From positions 1 to 64,000 of the forward strand of contig CAKZWF010000045.1 of assembly GCA_937921865.1 (NCBI GenBank): DNA of 64,000 nucleotides. The letters run 5' to 3'. Of the stretch, positions 38,422 to 49,993 are shown in pieces. The position numbers and the translations under genes were made by a program. The notes under the pieces are model-generated. The model made no database searches. It was not told where the DNA came from and worked only from the letters and a program-made list of their open reading frames with translations. The DNA comes from an uncultured Pseudomonadales bacterium. Its GTDB lineage: Bacteria; Pseudomonadota; Gammaproteobacteria; Pseudomonadales; Azotimanducaceae. Positions within the stretch are counted from its first letter, which is position 1. Every line of letters begins with the position of its first letter.

Positions 38422-39300
38422 TCAATAGACACGGCTGCGCCCATCAGGTGGTGACTTGAATCGCCGGTATTCCCACTGGTATTGCTCCGGGGCTTTCAGA
38501 ACAAGCGCTTCGATGGATTGGTTCATCGCGGTCAACGCTTCGTGCGCATTTTCGGATTTGATCGCCGCAGCCGGTTCTTCGATGGTTATCTTAAAAGCGC
38601 TGCCGACTCGCATAGCACTTGCCATCAACACAATGGGTTGTGTCCGGCATATCAGACGGTGCACCAGCGTCATCGTCAACGCCGGTTGATTGAAAAAAGG
38701 TACATGGATACCAGAGCTCCGATCAGGCACCTGATCAGGCAACAGCCCCAGCAGTCCTCCGGACTTCAGTGTCTGATAGGCAGTTTTCAGACCCTTCCGA
38801 TTCAGAGGCACCAGTTTGGCACCTGTGCGTTGACGAGCTTGTTTTACCGAAACTTCCAGTGTTTGTTGTCGCGGTGGATCATAAAGAGCCACGAGTTGGA
38901 ATCTGCCCAGGAAGAGAGCCAGAAATTCCCAGTTGCCGAAGTGCGGAACCAGTAACAACACGCCCCGGCCGGTGGCCATCGAGCGGGTCAGCAGCTCTTC
39001 GCCGGAGACCTCGGCTATCAGTGAGTTCAATCGGGCCACCGGCCAGTGAAAAGTCATTCCCGACTCCAGCAGCAGCATCCCGGTATTTGTCAGACTCGCT
39101 TTCTCCAGATTACGACGCTGACGAGAATCCAGATCCGGAAAACACAACTCAAGGTTCCTGACGGTCGTTACCGCGGGAGGAAAGTTTGCCAGCATAACCA
39201 GCCGAGCCAGTAAACCAGCCGTAGCACGCTGGACCGAGCGCGGCAGGCAGGCGACCAATCTGGTCATAATCCCGACGAGCGCAGGTCCGATAGATTTCAA
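38422..39300 (-). CDS. Lipid A biosynthesis acyltransferase (LpxL/HtrB family)
   Basis: About 292 residues, matching the family length of 290-310. The acyltransferase motif HFGNWE (H-x4-E) and LPDQVPD with the following GIHVPFF are visible; a hydrophobic N-terminal segment anchors it to the inner membrane. It adds a secondary acyl chain to lipid A. Start uncertain: TTG at 39300, with GGA 6-8 nt upstream, gives MKSIGPALVG; GTG at 39315 and ATG at 39267 are alternatives. It is divergent from gmhB. Confidence 0.9.
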   Translation of the reverse strand: MKSIGPALVGIMTRLVACLPRSVQRATAGLLARLVMLANFPPAVTTVRNLELCFPDLDSRQRRNLEKASLTNTGMLLLESGMTFHWPVARLNSLIAEVSGEELLTRSMATGRGVLLLVPHFGNWEFLALFLGRFQLVALYDPPRQQTLEVSVKQARQRTGAKLVPLNRKGLKTAYQTLKSGGLLGLLPDQVPDRSSGIHVPFFNQPALTMTLVHRLICRTQPIVLMASAMRVGSAFKITIEEPAAAIKSENAHEALTAMNQSIEALVLKAPEQYQWEYRRFKSPPDGRSRVY

Positions 39301-39404
39301 AACTTCCGTCCGCACTCTATATAACTTTGGGTGGCATCCGTTGGGCTTTGACGCCACGAGGTAGATCCCGTAGATTGCGCGGCGTTGCTCCAAGCCAGAA
39401 ATTC

Positions 39405-39955
39405 ATGGCCAGACTGATCCTCCTTGACCGGGATGGGGTTATAAACCTCGACTCTCCCGAGTTCGTGAAAACGCCCCAGGAGTGGCAGGCCATTCCCGGT
39501 TCCCTGGAAGCTATTGCTCAACTCAAAAATTCCGGGCGGCGCGTCGCCGTCTGCAGCAATCAATCCGGCGTAGCCAGAGGCATTGTGTCGCTCGACATGC
39601 TCAAAGCGATAGAAAACAAGATGCTCTCCGAGTTGCAAAGTTACGGCGCTGAGCTGGATCTGGTGCTGTATTGTACCCATCATCCTGATGAGCAATGTGG
39701 ATGCCGCAAGCCTGCACCAGGCATGTTAGAAAACGCGATGAGTATGCTGGCCATCGACACCGCTGATACCTGTTTTGTTGGGGATTCTCTGCGCGACATT
39801 CAAGCCGCCGAGGCTGCCGGATGCCAGCCTGTTCTGGTTAAGACCGGGAACGGGATGCTGACCATCCGCCAACTGGGTGAGCGCGGCAGTCCCGATACAA
39901 CCAGGGTTTTTGCGGACCTGGCGGAGTTCGCCCGAGCGGAAGCGGCAGATTCAGC

Positions 39956-39959
<4 letters not shown>
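39405..39959 (+). CDS. gmhB: D-glycero-beta-D-manno-heptose-1,7-bisphosphate 7-phosphatase
   Basis: 184-residue HAD-family phosphatase in LPS heptose synthesis. The nucleophile motif is LLDRDGVIN, NQSGVARG follows, and CTHHPDEQCGCRKP supplies the zinc loop typical of GmhB; GDSLRDIQAA is motif IV. The ATG at 39405 places DRDG at the usual distance from the N-terminus. Overlaps plsC by 4 bp. Pseudomonas has the same gmhB-plsC-gyrB grouping, although here gyrB is on the opposite strand. Confidence 0.94.
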
Positions 39960-43094
<3,135 letters not shown>

Positions 43095-44192
43095 TCAGAA
43101 ATCGCTGTTTTGTTTTGTAACTGTACCGTGTTCCACGTGGAACATTTCGATTTCGGAGTCTGGAAAGCCGTAATCGCGATCCATTGGTTGAACTGATGTG
43201 GAGATGACCTGGCTACCCTGCTCCCTCAGCAACCGGAAAAATCGTCCACTGTGTTCCAGGTCTAACTCAGCGCCGACGTCGTCAATCAGAAAAAGCGACG
43301 CCCGACTCTGTTCCGCGTTAAGCAAAGCTACCTGGGCTACTTTCATCGATGTCGCAAGCAGTTTACCCTGACCTCGCGACAACATTTTTGCAGCGTCTCG
43401 ATCTTCCACCCTGAATCGAATATCCGCTCGGTGCGGACCCCACTGGGTAACCCCGTATTTTACCTCTCCCGAGCCTCTTTGACCCAACAGTTTTTCAAGA
43501 GTTTGTCCCGAAGGCCAACCTTGATGATATTCGTAGCTGACCTTCAGCTCTGGAATCAGCGCTTCTATCACGCCTTCCAGATGGGTCCTGAGTTGCTGCA
43601 GGTATTGAAGGCGCGCTCTGGTAACCGCCGCGGCACAGGCCGACAGCTCAGAATCCCATGGAGATAGCAATTCAGGCGATACATTAGGAGATCTCAGGAC
43701 CGCGTTGCGTTGCTTCAGCACCCGGAGATAGTCACGCAATACTGGGAGATAGTCAGGTTTCACGTGAAACATTCCCCAGTCGAGCCAGCTACGTCTCAGC
43801 TTGGGCCCGCCGAAAACCAGCTCCGCGACATCCGGCAAGAGTGTCTGCAGTGGGGTAAGGCGAGCAATATCGGAGATCTTAGAGACCTTCTGGTTATCAA
43901 GACGAACTTCCGTACCCGTGGTGAGGCTTCGTTTAATACCAACAGAGCGATCTCCGAGAAACTCGTCATGCCACCGTGCCCGGACAAGCAAAGAGTCCTC
44001 TCCCCGAGTAATTACGTCACGAAGCAGTGGGCTGCGAAACGACCGTCCACGACAGAGTAGATGGATAGACTCCAGCACCGCTGTTTTACCAGCACCGTTA
44101 CTGCCGAAAAAATGGTTCAGCCCAGGATTGAGCCGCACATCCAGGTCCGTAAGATTACGAACGTGTTTTACAATAAGCTGCTTAAAGCGCAT
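43095..44192 (-). CDS. recF: DNA replication and repair protein RecF
   Basis: 365-residue SMC-like ATPase that loads RecA at gaps. Walker A FGSNGAGKTAVLE, ABC signature LSRGQGKLLATSMK and Walker B LFLIDDVGAELD. The coding sequence contains two palindromic parS-like sites, at 43129-43144 and 43756-43771. It follows dnaN by 23 bp. Confidence 0.96.
   Translation of the reverse strand: MRFKQLIVKHVRNLTDLDVRLNPGLNHFFGSNGAGKTAVLESIHLLCRGRSFRSPLLRDVITRGEDSLLVRARWHDEFLGDRSVGIKRSLTTGTEVRLDNQKVSKISDIARLTPLQTLLPDVAELVFGGPKLRRSWLDWGMFHVKPDYLPVLRDYLRVLKQRNAVLRSPNVSPELLSPWDSELSACAAAVTRARLQYLQQLRTHLEGVIEALIPELKVSYEYHQGWPSGQTLEKLLGQRGSGEVKYGVTQWGPHRADIRFRVEDRDAAKMLSRGQGKLLATSMKVAQVALLNAEQSRASLFLIDDVGAELDLEHSGRFFRLLREQGSQVISTSVQPMDRDYGFPDSEIEMFHVEHGTVTKQNSDF
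43129..43144. promoter_or_regulatory. parS: parS centromere site 1 (inside recF)
   Basis: TGTTCCACGTGGAACA, a perfect 16-bp palindrome identical to the known parS form. It lies in the last codons of recF. ParB (encoded at 54804-55670) should nucleate here and spread. Confidence 0.88.
43756..43771. promoter_or_regulatory. parS: parS centromere site 2 (inside recF)
   Basis: GGTTTCACGTGAAACA, 15 of 16 bases of the TGTTTCACGTGAAACA consensus. It lies 612 bp from site 1 inside recF, about 3.3 kb from the oriC DnaA boxes. Two sites so close together suggest a deliberate ParB loading platform. Confidence 0.83.
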
Positions 44193-44215
44193 GTCGCGCC
44201 GAAAGATAGTCCAGA

Positions 44216-45322
44216 CTAGAGACGCATCGGCATGACGACATATACCGCGTCATCGTTACCCATACCCTCGATCAGCGCACTACTGTTAGCGTCCGAAACA
44301 CTGATCTGAACCTGTTCAGTACCGAGCACAGACAGAACATCCTGCAGGTAGCTGACGTTAAAACCTATCTCAAGACGATCGCCTTCATAGTCAACCGGGA
44401 TGACTTCTTCGGCTTCTTCCTGTTCAGGGTTGTTTGCCTGGATCGTCATCAACTCACCGTCGACAATCAGCCGCACTCCCCGATATTTTTCATTGGATAG
44501 AATGGACGCGCGAGCAAAAGCCTGTTTCATCGACTCGCGATCACCAATGATTGCCCGACCAGCGTCTTTTGGTACCACCTTTTCATAGTCCGGAAACTTA
44601 CCGTCGACCAGCTTGGTGGTCAGAGTGAACGTACCTTGCGTTACTCGAAGATGATTGCTGCTCAACTGCACAGTGACATCGCCTTCCTCATTATCAAGAA
44701 GCCGGCCGAGTTCGAGCACACCTTTGCGCGGCACAATCGCCTGAGAACGATCATTGCCTCCACCAGCGTCAGTCAAAGTGGCCATCGCCAGTCTGTGACC
44801 GTCGGTCGCCACAGTCCGGATCAGCTGCGGCGTCACCTCAAGCAACATTCCGTTAAGAAAGTAGCGCACATCCTGCTGAGCCATCGAAAAAGACACTTGG
44901 TCAATCAGCTTGCGCAATGCTTTTTGAGGCAGCGAAAATTCCAGGTCACCTGGACTATTCTCAACTCGTGGAAAGTCTGCCGCCGGCAGGGTTGCCAGGG
45001 TAAATCTGCTGCGCCCTGAGCGAACAATTGCTTTATCTCCGGAAGCTTCAACCTTAACGCTGGCGTCATCCGGAAGAGAGCGCCAGATATCTGCCAGCTT
45101 GCGCGCCGGAATTGTCGCTTCACCATCCTGAGTAATCTCAATGCCGTCGCTGATCTGCGCTATCAACTCGACCTCTAGATCCGTCCCCGTAATCGCCAGC
45201 GCGCCGTCTTTCGCGACAAACAGAAGATTTGAAAGCACCGGCAGAGTCTGCCGACGCTCAACCACGCCTGTCACCAACTGCAGAGCACGCAGCAGCGATT
45301 CACGATCCGTAGAGAATTTCAT
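44216..45322 (-). CDS. dnaN: DNA polymerase III beta sliding clamp
   Basis: 368-residue clamp with three similar domains, ring-forming in the replisome. N-terminus MKFSTDRESLLRALQLVTGVVERRQTLPVLSN and C-terminus YVVMPMRL, the usual clamp ending. A perfect 9-bp inverted repeat lies in its leader, 23 bp before the ATG. Confidence 0.97.
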   Translation of the reverse strand: MKFSTDRESLLRALQLVTGVVERRQTLPVLSNLLFVAKDGALAITGTDLEVELIAQISDGIEITQDGEATIPARKLADIWRSLPDDASVKVEASGDKAIVRSGRSRFTLATLPAADFPRVENSPGDLEFSLPQKALRKLIDQVSFSMAQQDVRYFLNGMLLEVTPQLIRTVATDGHRLAMATLTDAGGGNDRSQAIVPRKGVLELGRLLDNEEGDVTVQLSSNHLRVTQGTFTLTTKLVDGKFPDYEKVVPKDAGRAIIGDRESMKQAFARASILSNEKYRGVRLIVDGELMTIQANNPEQEEAEEVIPVDYEGDRLEIGFNVSYLQDVLSVLGTEQVQISVSDANSSALIEGMGNDDAVYVVMPMRL

Positions 45323-45344
45323 GATTACCTTCTATCCGATCTCT

Positions 45345-45371
45345 GCAACGGTCGAATGGACTGACCGTTGC
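45345..45371. promoter_or_regulatory. 9-bp inverted repeat in the dnaA-dnaN gap
   Basis: GCAACGGTC (45345-45353) and GACCGTTGC (45363-45371) are perfect complements separated by 9 bp, 23 bp upstream of the dnaN start. There is no T run after it on the minus strand, so it is not a terminator. It could be an operator or a leader hairpin that adjusts clamp synthesis. Confidence 0.5.
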
Positions 45372-45437
45372 TGTATGCCTAACGCTATCCGTCACTCTAG
45401 ATCGCATGCGATCCCAGCCGAAATCAACAACGAACCG

Positions 45438-46787
45438 CTAACTCCCCAGTAAGCGGTTGAGATTCTTGTAGTCTTCGGCGACGTCTGTATTGCTTTCCCG
45501 CAGTTCTGCGACCTTTCGACAGGCGTGCAGCACCGTAGTGTGATCACGACCACCAAAAGCTTCGCCGATCTCCGGAAGCGAGTGATTGGTTAGCTCCTTC
45601 GCAAGCGCCATTGCTACCTGCCTGGGTCGGGCTATCGTGCGGTTGCGACGCTTTGACAGAATATCGGAAATCTTGATGTTGTAGTACTCGGCAACAGTCC
45701 TCTGAATATTGTCCATGCCTACCTGGCGATCCTGAATCGCCAGCAGATCCCGCAGTGCGCGTTTCACCTGATCGATGGTGATCCTGCTACCAGTGAACCG
45801 GGCGTTGGCAATTACCCGCCGTAGCGCACCTTCGAGCTCTCTGACGTTAGAGCGGATGCGTTCACCAATGAAAAAGGCGACAGCAGAATCCAGGTCAATC
45901 TGTTCAGCCTCAGCCTTCTTCATCAGGATTGCCACCCGGGTTTCCAGTTCAGGCGGTTCCACCTCGACTGTCAGACCCCAGACAAACCGGGACTTCAAAC
46001 GCTCTTCGAGGCCATCAATTTCACGCGGATAGCGATCACAGGTCAGCACCATCTGGTGACCCCGCTCCAATAGCCCGTTGAAGACATGGAAAAATTCTTC
46101 CTGCGACCGGAGCTTCTTGGCAAAAAACTGAATGTCGTCGATCAGCAGCATATCCACAGAGCGGTAGTACTGCATGAAGTCCTGCATTGTGCCCTGCTGG
46201 AGCGCGCGAACCATATCCTGCACAAAGCGCTGGGAATGCAGATAAACCACCTTCGCATTAGGATTCTCCGCTTTGACCTGGTTACCCACTGCCTGCATCA
46301 GATGTGTCTTGCCGAGACCCACGCCGCCATAAAGCAGCAGCGGGTTGTAGGACTTCCCGGCGTTCAGCGCTACCTGAGAGGCAGCCGCTTTTGCCATCTC
46401 ATTGGATTTACCTTCGACAAACGTGGAAAAAGTAAATTCGCCGTTGAGCTGATGTGCTCCCGCGTAACGTTCAGACACACCTCCAGACCCATCCGCTCGA
46501 ACCGGGGCTTTTTCCACCTCCAGTTCACTGTCTGTATCCACCAGTGCACCTATGTCCAGACAGACTTCAAGCTCTTCACCCGTTTCACCGAGTTGCTGAA
46601 GCAACTCGGTAATTCGGTCGAAATATGCCGATTGAACCTGGTTTTTAACATATCTGTTCGGTGCCAGAATGTGTACGCGCCGGTCATCGGCACGGGCCTG
46701 CAAAGGCCGGATCCAGGTATTAAACTGTTGAGACGAAAGTTCGTCCTGTAACCGATCTAGGCATTTATGCCAAACGGAACGTCCCAC
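45438..46787 (-). CDS. dnaA: Chromosomal replication initiator DnaA
   Basis: 449 residues. Domain I (1-90), linker, AAA+ domain with Walker [17 protein letters not shown] and Walker B LLIDDIQF, and domain IV with the DnaA-box recognition signature [15 protein letters not shown]. The start is GTG at 46787 (MGRSVWHKC), behind a G-rich stretch. It is transcribed away from oriC, first of dnaA-dnaN-recF-gyrB. Confidence 0.97.
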   Translation of the reverse strand: MGRSVWHKCLDRLQDELSSQQFNTWIRPLQARADDRRVHILAPNRYVKNQVQSAYFDRITELLQQLGETGEELEVCLDIGALVDTDSELEVEKAPVRADGSGGVSERYAGAHQLNGEFTFSTFVEGKSNEMAKAAASQVALNAGKSYNPLLLYGGVGLGKTHLMQAVGNQVKAENPNAKVVYLHSQRFVQDMVRALQQGTMQDFMQYYRSVDMLLIDDIQFFAKKLRSQEEFFHVFNGLLERGHQMVLTCDRYPREIDGLEERLKSRFVWGLTVEVEPPELETRVAILMKKAEAEQIDLDSAVAFFIGERIRSNVRELEGALRRVIANARFTGSRITIDQVKRALRDLLAIQDRQVGMDNIQRTVAEYYNIKISDILSKRRNRTIARPRQVAMALAKELTNHSLPEIGEAFGGRDHTTVLHACRKVAELRESNTDVAEDYKNLNRLLGS

Positions 46788-47049
46788 CTATTGTGCCCCC
46801 AAAAGCCGCGAAGCCCTGCACGCATTTCTTATAACTGTATTCGTTATTTTGAAACGGCAGAGCGAAATGTTTTTGTCGTTGTTGTGCCGGCAATTCTAAT
46901 CATGATGATCCTCTCTTTGCTACGCGCTCACCTGCATATTTCTTAGCTTTCTCAGGATAGACAGTAAATTCAAACGCTTAGCTACCTGAACTAACCTGCA
47001 CGGAAAAAAATTTCAGCCGACTACAGTGTGAGCAAACTGCTGAAGAACC

Positions 47050-47081
47050 TGTGGATAACATTTGTGGATAACTGTGGATGA
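47050..47081 (-). promoter_or_regulatory. Cluster of three DnaA boxes
   Basis: Two consensus boxes (47050-47058, 47063-47071) and a variant (47073-47081), all in the same orientation (TTATCCACA read on the minus strand). The close, same-direction array is typical of oriC. Confidence 0.85.
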
Positions 47082-47319
47082 AGACTTATCCCGTTCAATC
47101 CACAGGCTGCAGGGCCGCAGTACAAGGCTTTTACACAGCCTGACCGCGACGCTAAAGCCCTGTCACCAACATCTTTTTTGGCCTTTTCCACAGCCAGGAC
47201 CGCCACCAATAAACAACAACCATAAACCTAAATATAAAAAACCTTCTTACTATTTATTTCCTCCGAACTCCGCAAAACCGGTTTCGCCGGGGCATGTGAA
47301 AATGTCGGCAATTAGGCCG

Positions 47320-47348
47320 TTGACAGGCAGTAGCTCGATACCTAAAAT
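47320..47348 (+). promoter_or_regulatory. Sigma-70 promoter of rpmH-rnpA
   Basis: Perfect TTGACA (47320-47325), a 17-nt spacer and TAAAAT (47343-47348), 85 bp upstream of the rpmH ATG. Predicted transcription start near 47355. One of the two strongest promoter matches in the window. Confidence 0.8.
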
Positions 47349-47432
47349 CGCGCCCCCTGTTCAGCCAAGCACTCCGTTTCGGTGTGCTGGTCGAGTCAGG
47401 CGGTAATTTTTCGAAACCAGACTGAGCGCACC

Positions 47433-47567
47433 ATGAAGCGAACATTCCAGCCAAGTAACCTGAAGCGCAATCGCACCCACGGGTTCCGAGCTCGCATGGC
47501 TACCCGCGGTGGCCGCAAAGTCCTCAATGCCCGCAGAGCCAAAGGTCGCAAGCGCCTGAGCGTTTGA
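47433..47567 (+). CDS. rpmH: 50S ribosomal protein L34
   Basis: 44 residues, the usual length: [19 protein letters not shown], then the Arg/Lys-rich [22 protein letters not shown]. The ATG at 47433 is chosen by homology; the frame is open 17 codons further but unconserved. First gene right of oriC. Confidence 0.97.
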   Translation: MKRTFQPSNLKRNRTHGFRARMATRGGRKVLNARRAKGRKRLSV

Positions 47568-47600
47568 TTGCTGCCGACACGGTAATCATAACTTTGCCGA

Positions 47601-47624
47601 ATTCCCGGGTTTAAGCTCGGGAAT
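47601..47624 (+). promoter_or_regulatory. Hairpin covering the rnpA start codon
   Basis: ATTCCCG (47601-47607) pairs perfectly with CGGGAAT (47618-47624) around a 10-nt loop. The 3' arm includes the first two bases of the rnpA ATG (47623) and the GGGA just before it, so the folded form should block initiation. This could keep RnpA far below L34 although both are on one transcript. Confidence 0.5.
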
Positions 47625-48012
47625 GACCGAAGCTCCAGCACCTTCGCTCCCTGTGTCCTCTTTTCCGCGCTCTGCACGTTTGACGCGTCCCAGCCAGTTT
47701 GAAGCCGCCTTGCGAAAACCGGATCATCGATTAGGTGCAGGGCCATTACGTATCGCCGCCGTTCGGAATAGAATGCACAGCGCCCGGCTTGGGCTCATTG
47801 TCGGTAAGAAGGCTATCGCCCGCGCTCACGCGCGAAACCGGGTGAAACGAATCATCCGCGATCGATTTAGGCGCGCTCGTTATGCTCTTGGCGGCTACGA
47901 CATGGTCGTCAGGGTGGTGGGAAGCGTTTCTGACCAGGAATTGCATCAACTGTTGAACCGGCTATTTGCTGATCTGGAGAAAAAGGCCTGTGAACATCCA
48001 GCAGATTCCTGA
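47623..48012 (+). CDS. rnpA: Ribonuclease P protein component
   Basis: 129-residue basic protein that assists RNase P RNA in 5' tRNA processing. The family signature [14 protein letters not shown] is present, with RLTRPSQF near the N-terminus. A Ser/Pro-rich stretch of about 17 residues precedes the conserved part. Overlaps yidD by 23 bp. Confidence 0.94.
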   Translation: MTEAPAPSLPVSSFPRSARLTRPSQFEAALRKPDHRLGAGPLRIAAVRNRMHSARLGLIVGKKAIARAHARNRVKRIIRDRFRRARYALGGYDMVVRVVGSVSDQELHQLLNRLFADLEKKACEHPADS

Positions 48013-48259
48013 ATATTGCCTGCGAACACTGATTCGCGGCTATCAGTTCACGCTGAGCCCGTTCATTGGCAATCAGTGCCGGTTTCACCCCACCTGCTCT
48101 CATTACGCGCTGGACGCCTTAGCCCAGCATGGTGTCATGCGAGGTGTCTGGCTGACGGTTCGCCGGCTGCTCCGATGCCACCCTTTTAACCCCGGCGGTT
48201 TTGACCCTGTACCCGAGGCAACCGCCAGCTCGTCGCCCCATTCCGGACGCGAGAGTTAA
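47990..48259 (+). CDS. yidD: Membrane protein insertion efficiency factor YidD
   Basis: 89 residues. Amphipathic N-terminus, then [24 protein letters not shown] with the conserved Cys pair and [13 protein letters not shown]. The start is GTG at 47990 ([12 protein letters not shown]), inside the end of rnpA; a TTG eight codons earlier is less likely. Works with YidC, whose gene follows. Confidence 0.92.
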   Translation: MNIQQIPEYCLRTLIRGYQFTLSPFIGNQCRFHPTCSHYALDALAQHGVMRGVWLTVRRLLRCHPFNPGGFDPVPEATASSSPHSGRES

Positions 48260-48276
48260 CCGAGAACGCAAGCGAA

Positions 48277-49992
48277 ATGCTCCCAACTGAAATTCAGCGC
48301 ATCATTCTGCTTATTGGTCTTGCTGCCACTGGCTATCTAATGATCCTGGCCTGGAACAATGATTATATTACCGGCGCGGAAGCGACCAGTTATGCCTCAG
48401 CGCCCATGCCACAGCAAGCAGAGAGCACCCAGCAGTTGCCGGCTGCGGACGTCCCGACTGCGCCAGCCGCCGATACGGCCAGCGACGTTCCAGATGTTTC
48501 CCTGATCGACGGTGCAGCTGCACCGGTTGCGCCGGCGGCCGCTCCAGCGTCCTCCGAGAGGCTTATTAAGGTGCGTACAGATGTACTGAACCTCTGGATA
48601 GATCGTTTGGGTGGTGATGTGGTTCGCGTTGAACTGCCTGGATATCCGATCTCACTGGACCAACCAGATCTGCCTTTCCTGCTGCTGGACAACGGTCTGA
48701 ATCGCACCTATATCTCGCAGAGCGGTCTGATCGGCAAAGATGGAACGGATAGTTCCGGACGTCCGACCTTCACGGCTGTTGCTGAGCACTTCGAGCTGGG
48801 TGATACGGATACGTTATCGGTTGTTCTGCGGACGATGCATAACGGCCAGGAAGTGAAGAAGGTCTATGACTTCCGTCGCAATGACTACCTGTTCGACGTC
48901 CGCTACGAGCTGACCAATACCAGCAGCGAAGTCTTCAGTGCCAGTCTGTTCGGGCAGATCAAACGAGACGATCATGAACCGCCTGGCAGCGATAGCTTCT
49001 CGATGGGCCCGCAGCCTTACCTTGGTGCCGCTCTGACCACGAATGAAGATCGCTATGAAAAGATCGAGTTCGATGACCTCGAGGAAGAACCCTATAGAAA
49101 CCGTGTTCAGGGCGGCTGGATGGCTTTTCTGCAGCACTATTTTCTCAGTGCCTGGGTTGCTAATCCGGAACAGGAAAACAACTTCTACGGTAACCGGCGC
49201 AACGATGGCACTTATGTTTTCGGCTTTACCGCGCCGCTTCAGGAAGTTGCGCCTGGTGAGGCTGGCGTCTGGAAGGCACAGTTTTACGCTGGGCCAAAAA
49301 ATCAGCTGATCCTGGAAAAAATTGCCCCGAACCTGAACCTGACCGTCGACTACGGCTTTCTGTGGTGGTTGGCCGTTCCTCTGTTCTACCTGTTGGACTG
49401 GCTGCATAGTTTTTCAGGTAACTGGGGTGTCGCAATCATTCTGTTGACGGTTCTGGTCAAAGCGGTGCTTTACCCTCTCAGCGCGGCCAGCTACAAATCC
49501 ATGGCCAACATGCGCCGAGTGGGTCCGCAGATGAAAAAGCTGCAGGAGCGTTACGCAGACGACCGTCAGAAGCTTTCTGCCGAGATGATGGCCCTATATA
49601 AGAAGGAGAAGGTCAATCCTCTGGGGGGTTGTCTGCCGATGCTGCTGCCTATGCCGATCTTTATTGCCCTTTACTGGGTGCTGTTCGAAAGCGTCGAGCT
49701 ACGTCAGGCACCATTTTTCGGCTGGATCGACGATCTGGCGGTGATGGATCCATTTTTCATCCTGCCGTTACTGATGGGTGCGAGCATGTATGTCCAGCAG
49801 CTGCTCAGCCCGGCGGTTGGCGACCCGATGCAGATGAAGATGATGAAGCTGATGCCCGTGATGTTCACTGTGTTGTTCCTGTTCTTTCCTGCCGGGCTGG
49901 TGCTGTACTGGCTGGTAAACAACATTCTCGGGGTCGCCCAGCAATGGTATGTGATCCGACAGACAGAGAAGGCCCAGGCTGAGAAAACCTGA
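48277..49992 (+). CDS. yidC: Membrane protein insertase YidC
   Basis: 571 residues. N-terminal helix (about 6-24), a large periplasmic domain (about 90-350) preceded by an Ala/Pro-rich linker, and five C-terminal helices. The insertase core includes GGCLPMLLPMPIFIALYWVL and PAGLVLYWLVNN. It inserts proteins such as ATP synthase subunit c, encoded in the same region. Confidence 0.96.
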   Translation: MLPTEIQRIILLIGLAATGYLMILAWNNDYITGAEATSYASAPMPQQAESTQQLPAADVPTAPAADTASDVPDVSLIDGAAAPVAPAAAPASSERLIKVRTDVLNLWIDRLGGDVVRVELPGYPISLDQPDLPFLLLDNGLNRTYISQSGLIGKDGTDSSGRPTFTAVAEHFELGDTDTLSVVLRTMHNGQEVKKVYDFRRNDYLFDVRYELTNTSSEVFSASLFGQIKRDDHEPPGSDSFSMGPQPYLGAALTTNEDRYEKIEFDDLEEEPYRNRVQGGWMAFLQHYFLSAWVANPEQENNFYGNRRNDGTYVFGFTAPLQEVAPGEAGVWKAQFYAGPKNQLILEKIAPNLNLTVDYGFLWWLAVPLFYLLDWLHSFSGNWGVAIILLTVLVKAVLYPLSAASYKSMANMRRVGPQMKKLQERYADDRQKLSAEMMALYKKEKVNPLGGCLPMLLPMPIFIALYWVLFESVELRQAPFFGWIDDLAVMDPFFILPLLMGASMYVQQLLSPAVGDPMQMKMMKLMPVMFTVLFLFFPAGLVLYWLVNNILGVAQQWYVIRQTEKAQAEKT

Positions 49993-49993
49993 G

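Larger units (their letters stand above)
46788..47432. other. oriC: Chromosomal origin of replication (oriC) region
   Basis: 645-bp non-coding region between dnaA and rpmH. It contains perfect DnaA boxes TGTGGATAA at 47050-47058 and 47063-47071, a one-mismatch box TGTGGATGA at 47073-47081, a one-mismatch TTTTCCACA at 47184-47192 and weaker matches at 47097-47105 and 47129-47137. An AT-rich stretch (about 47215-47262) next to the boxes is the likely unwinding element. The rpmH promoter lies at its right end. The left half (46790-47040) shows no strong box. Confidence 0.88.
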
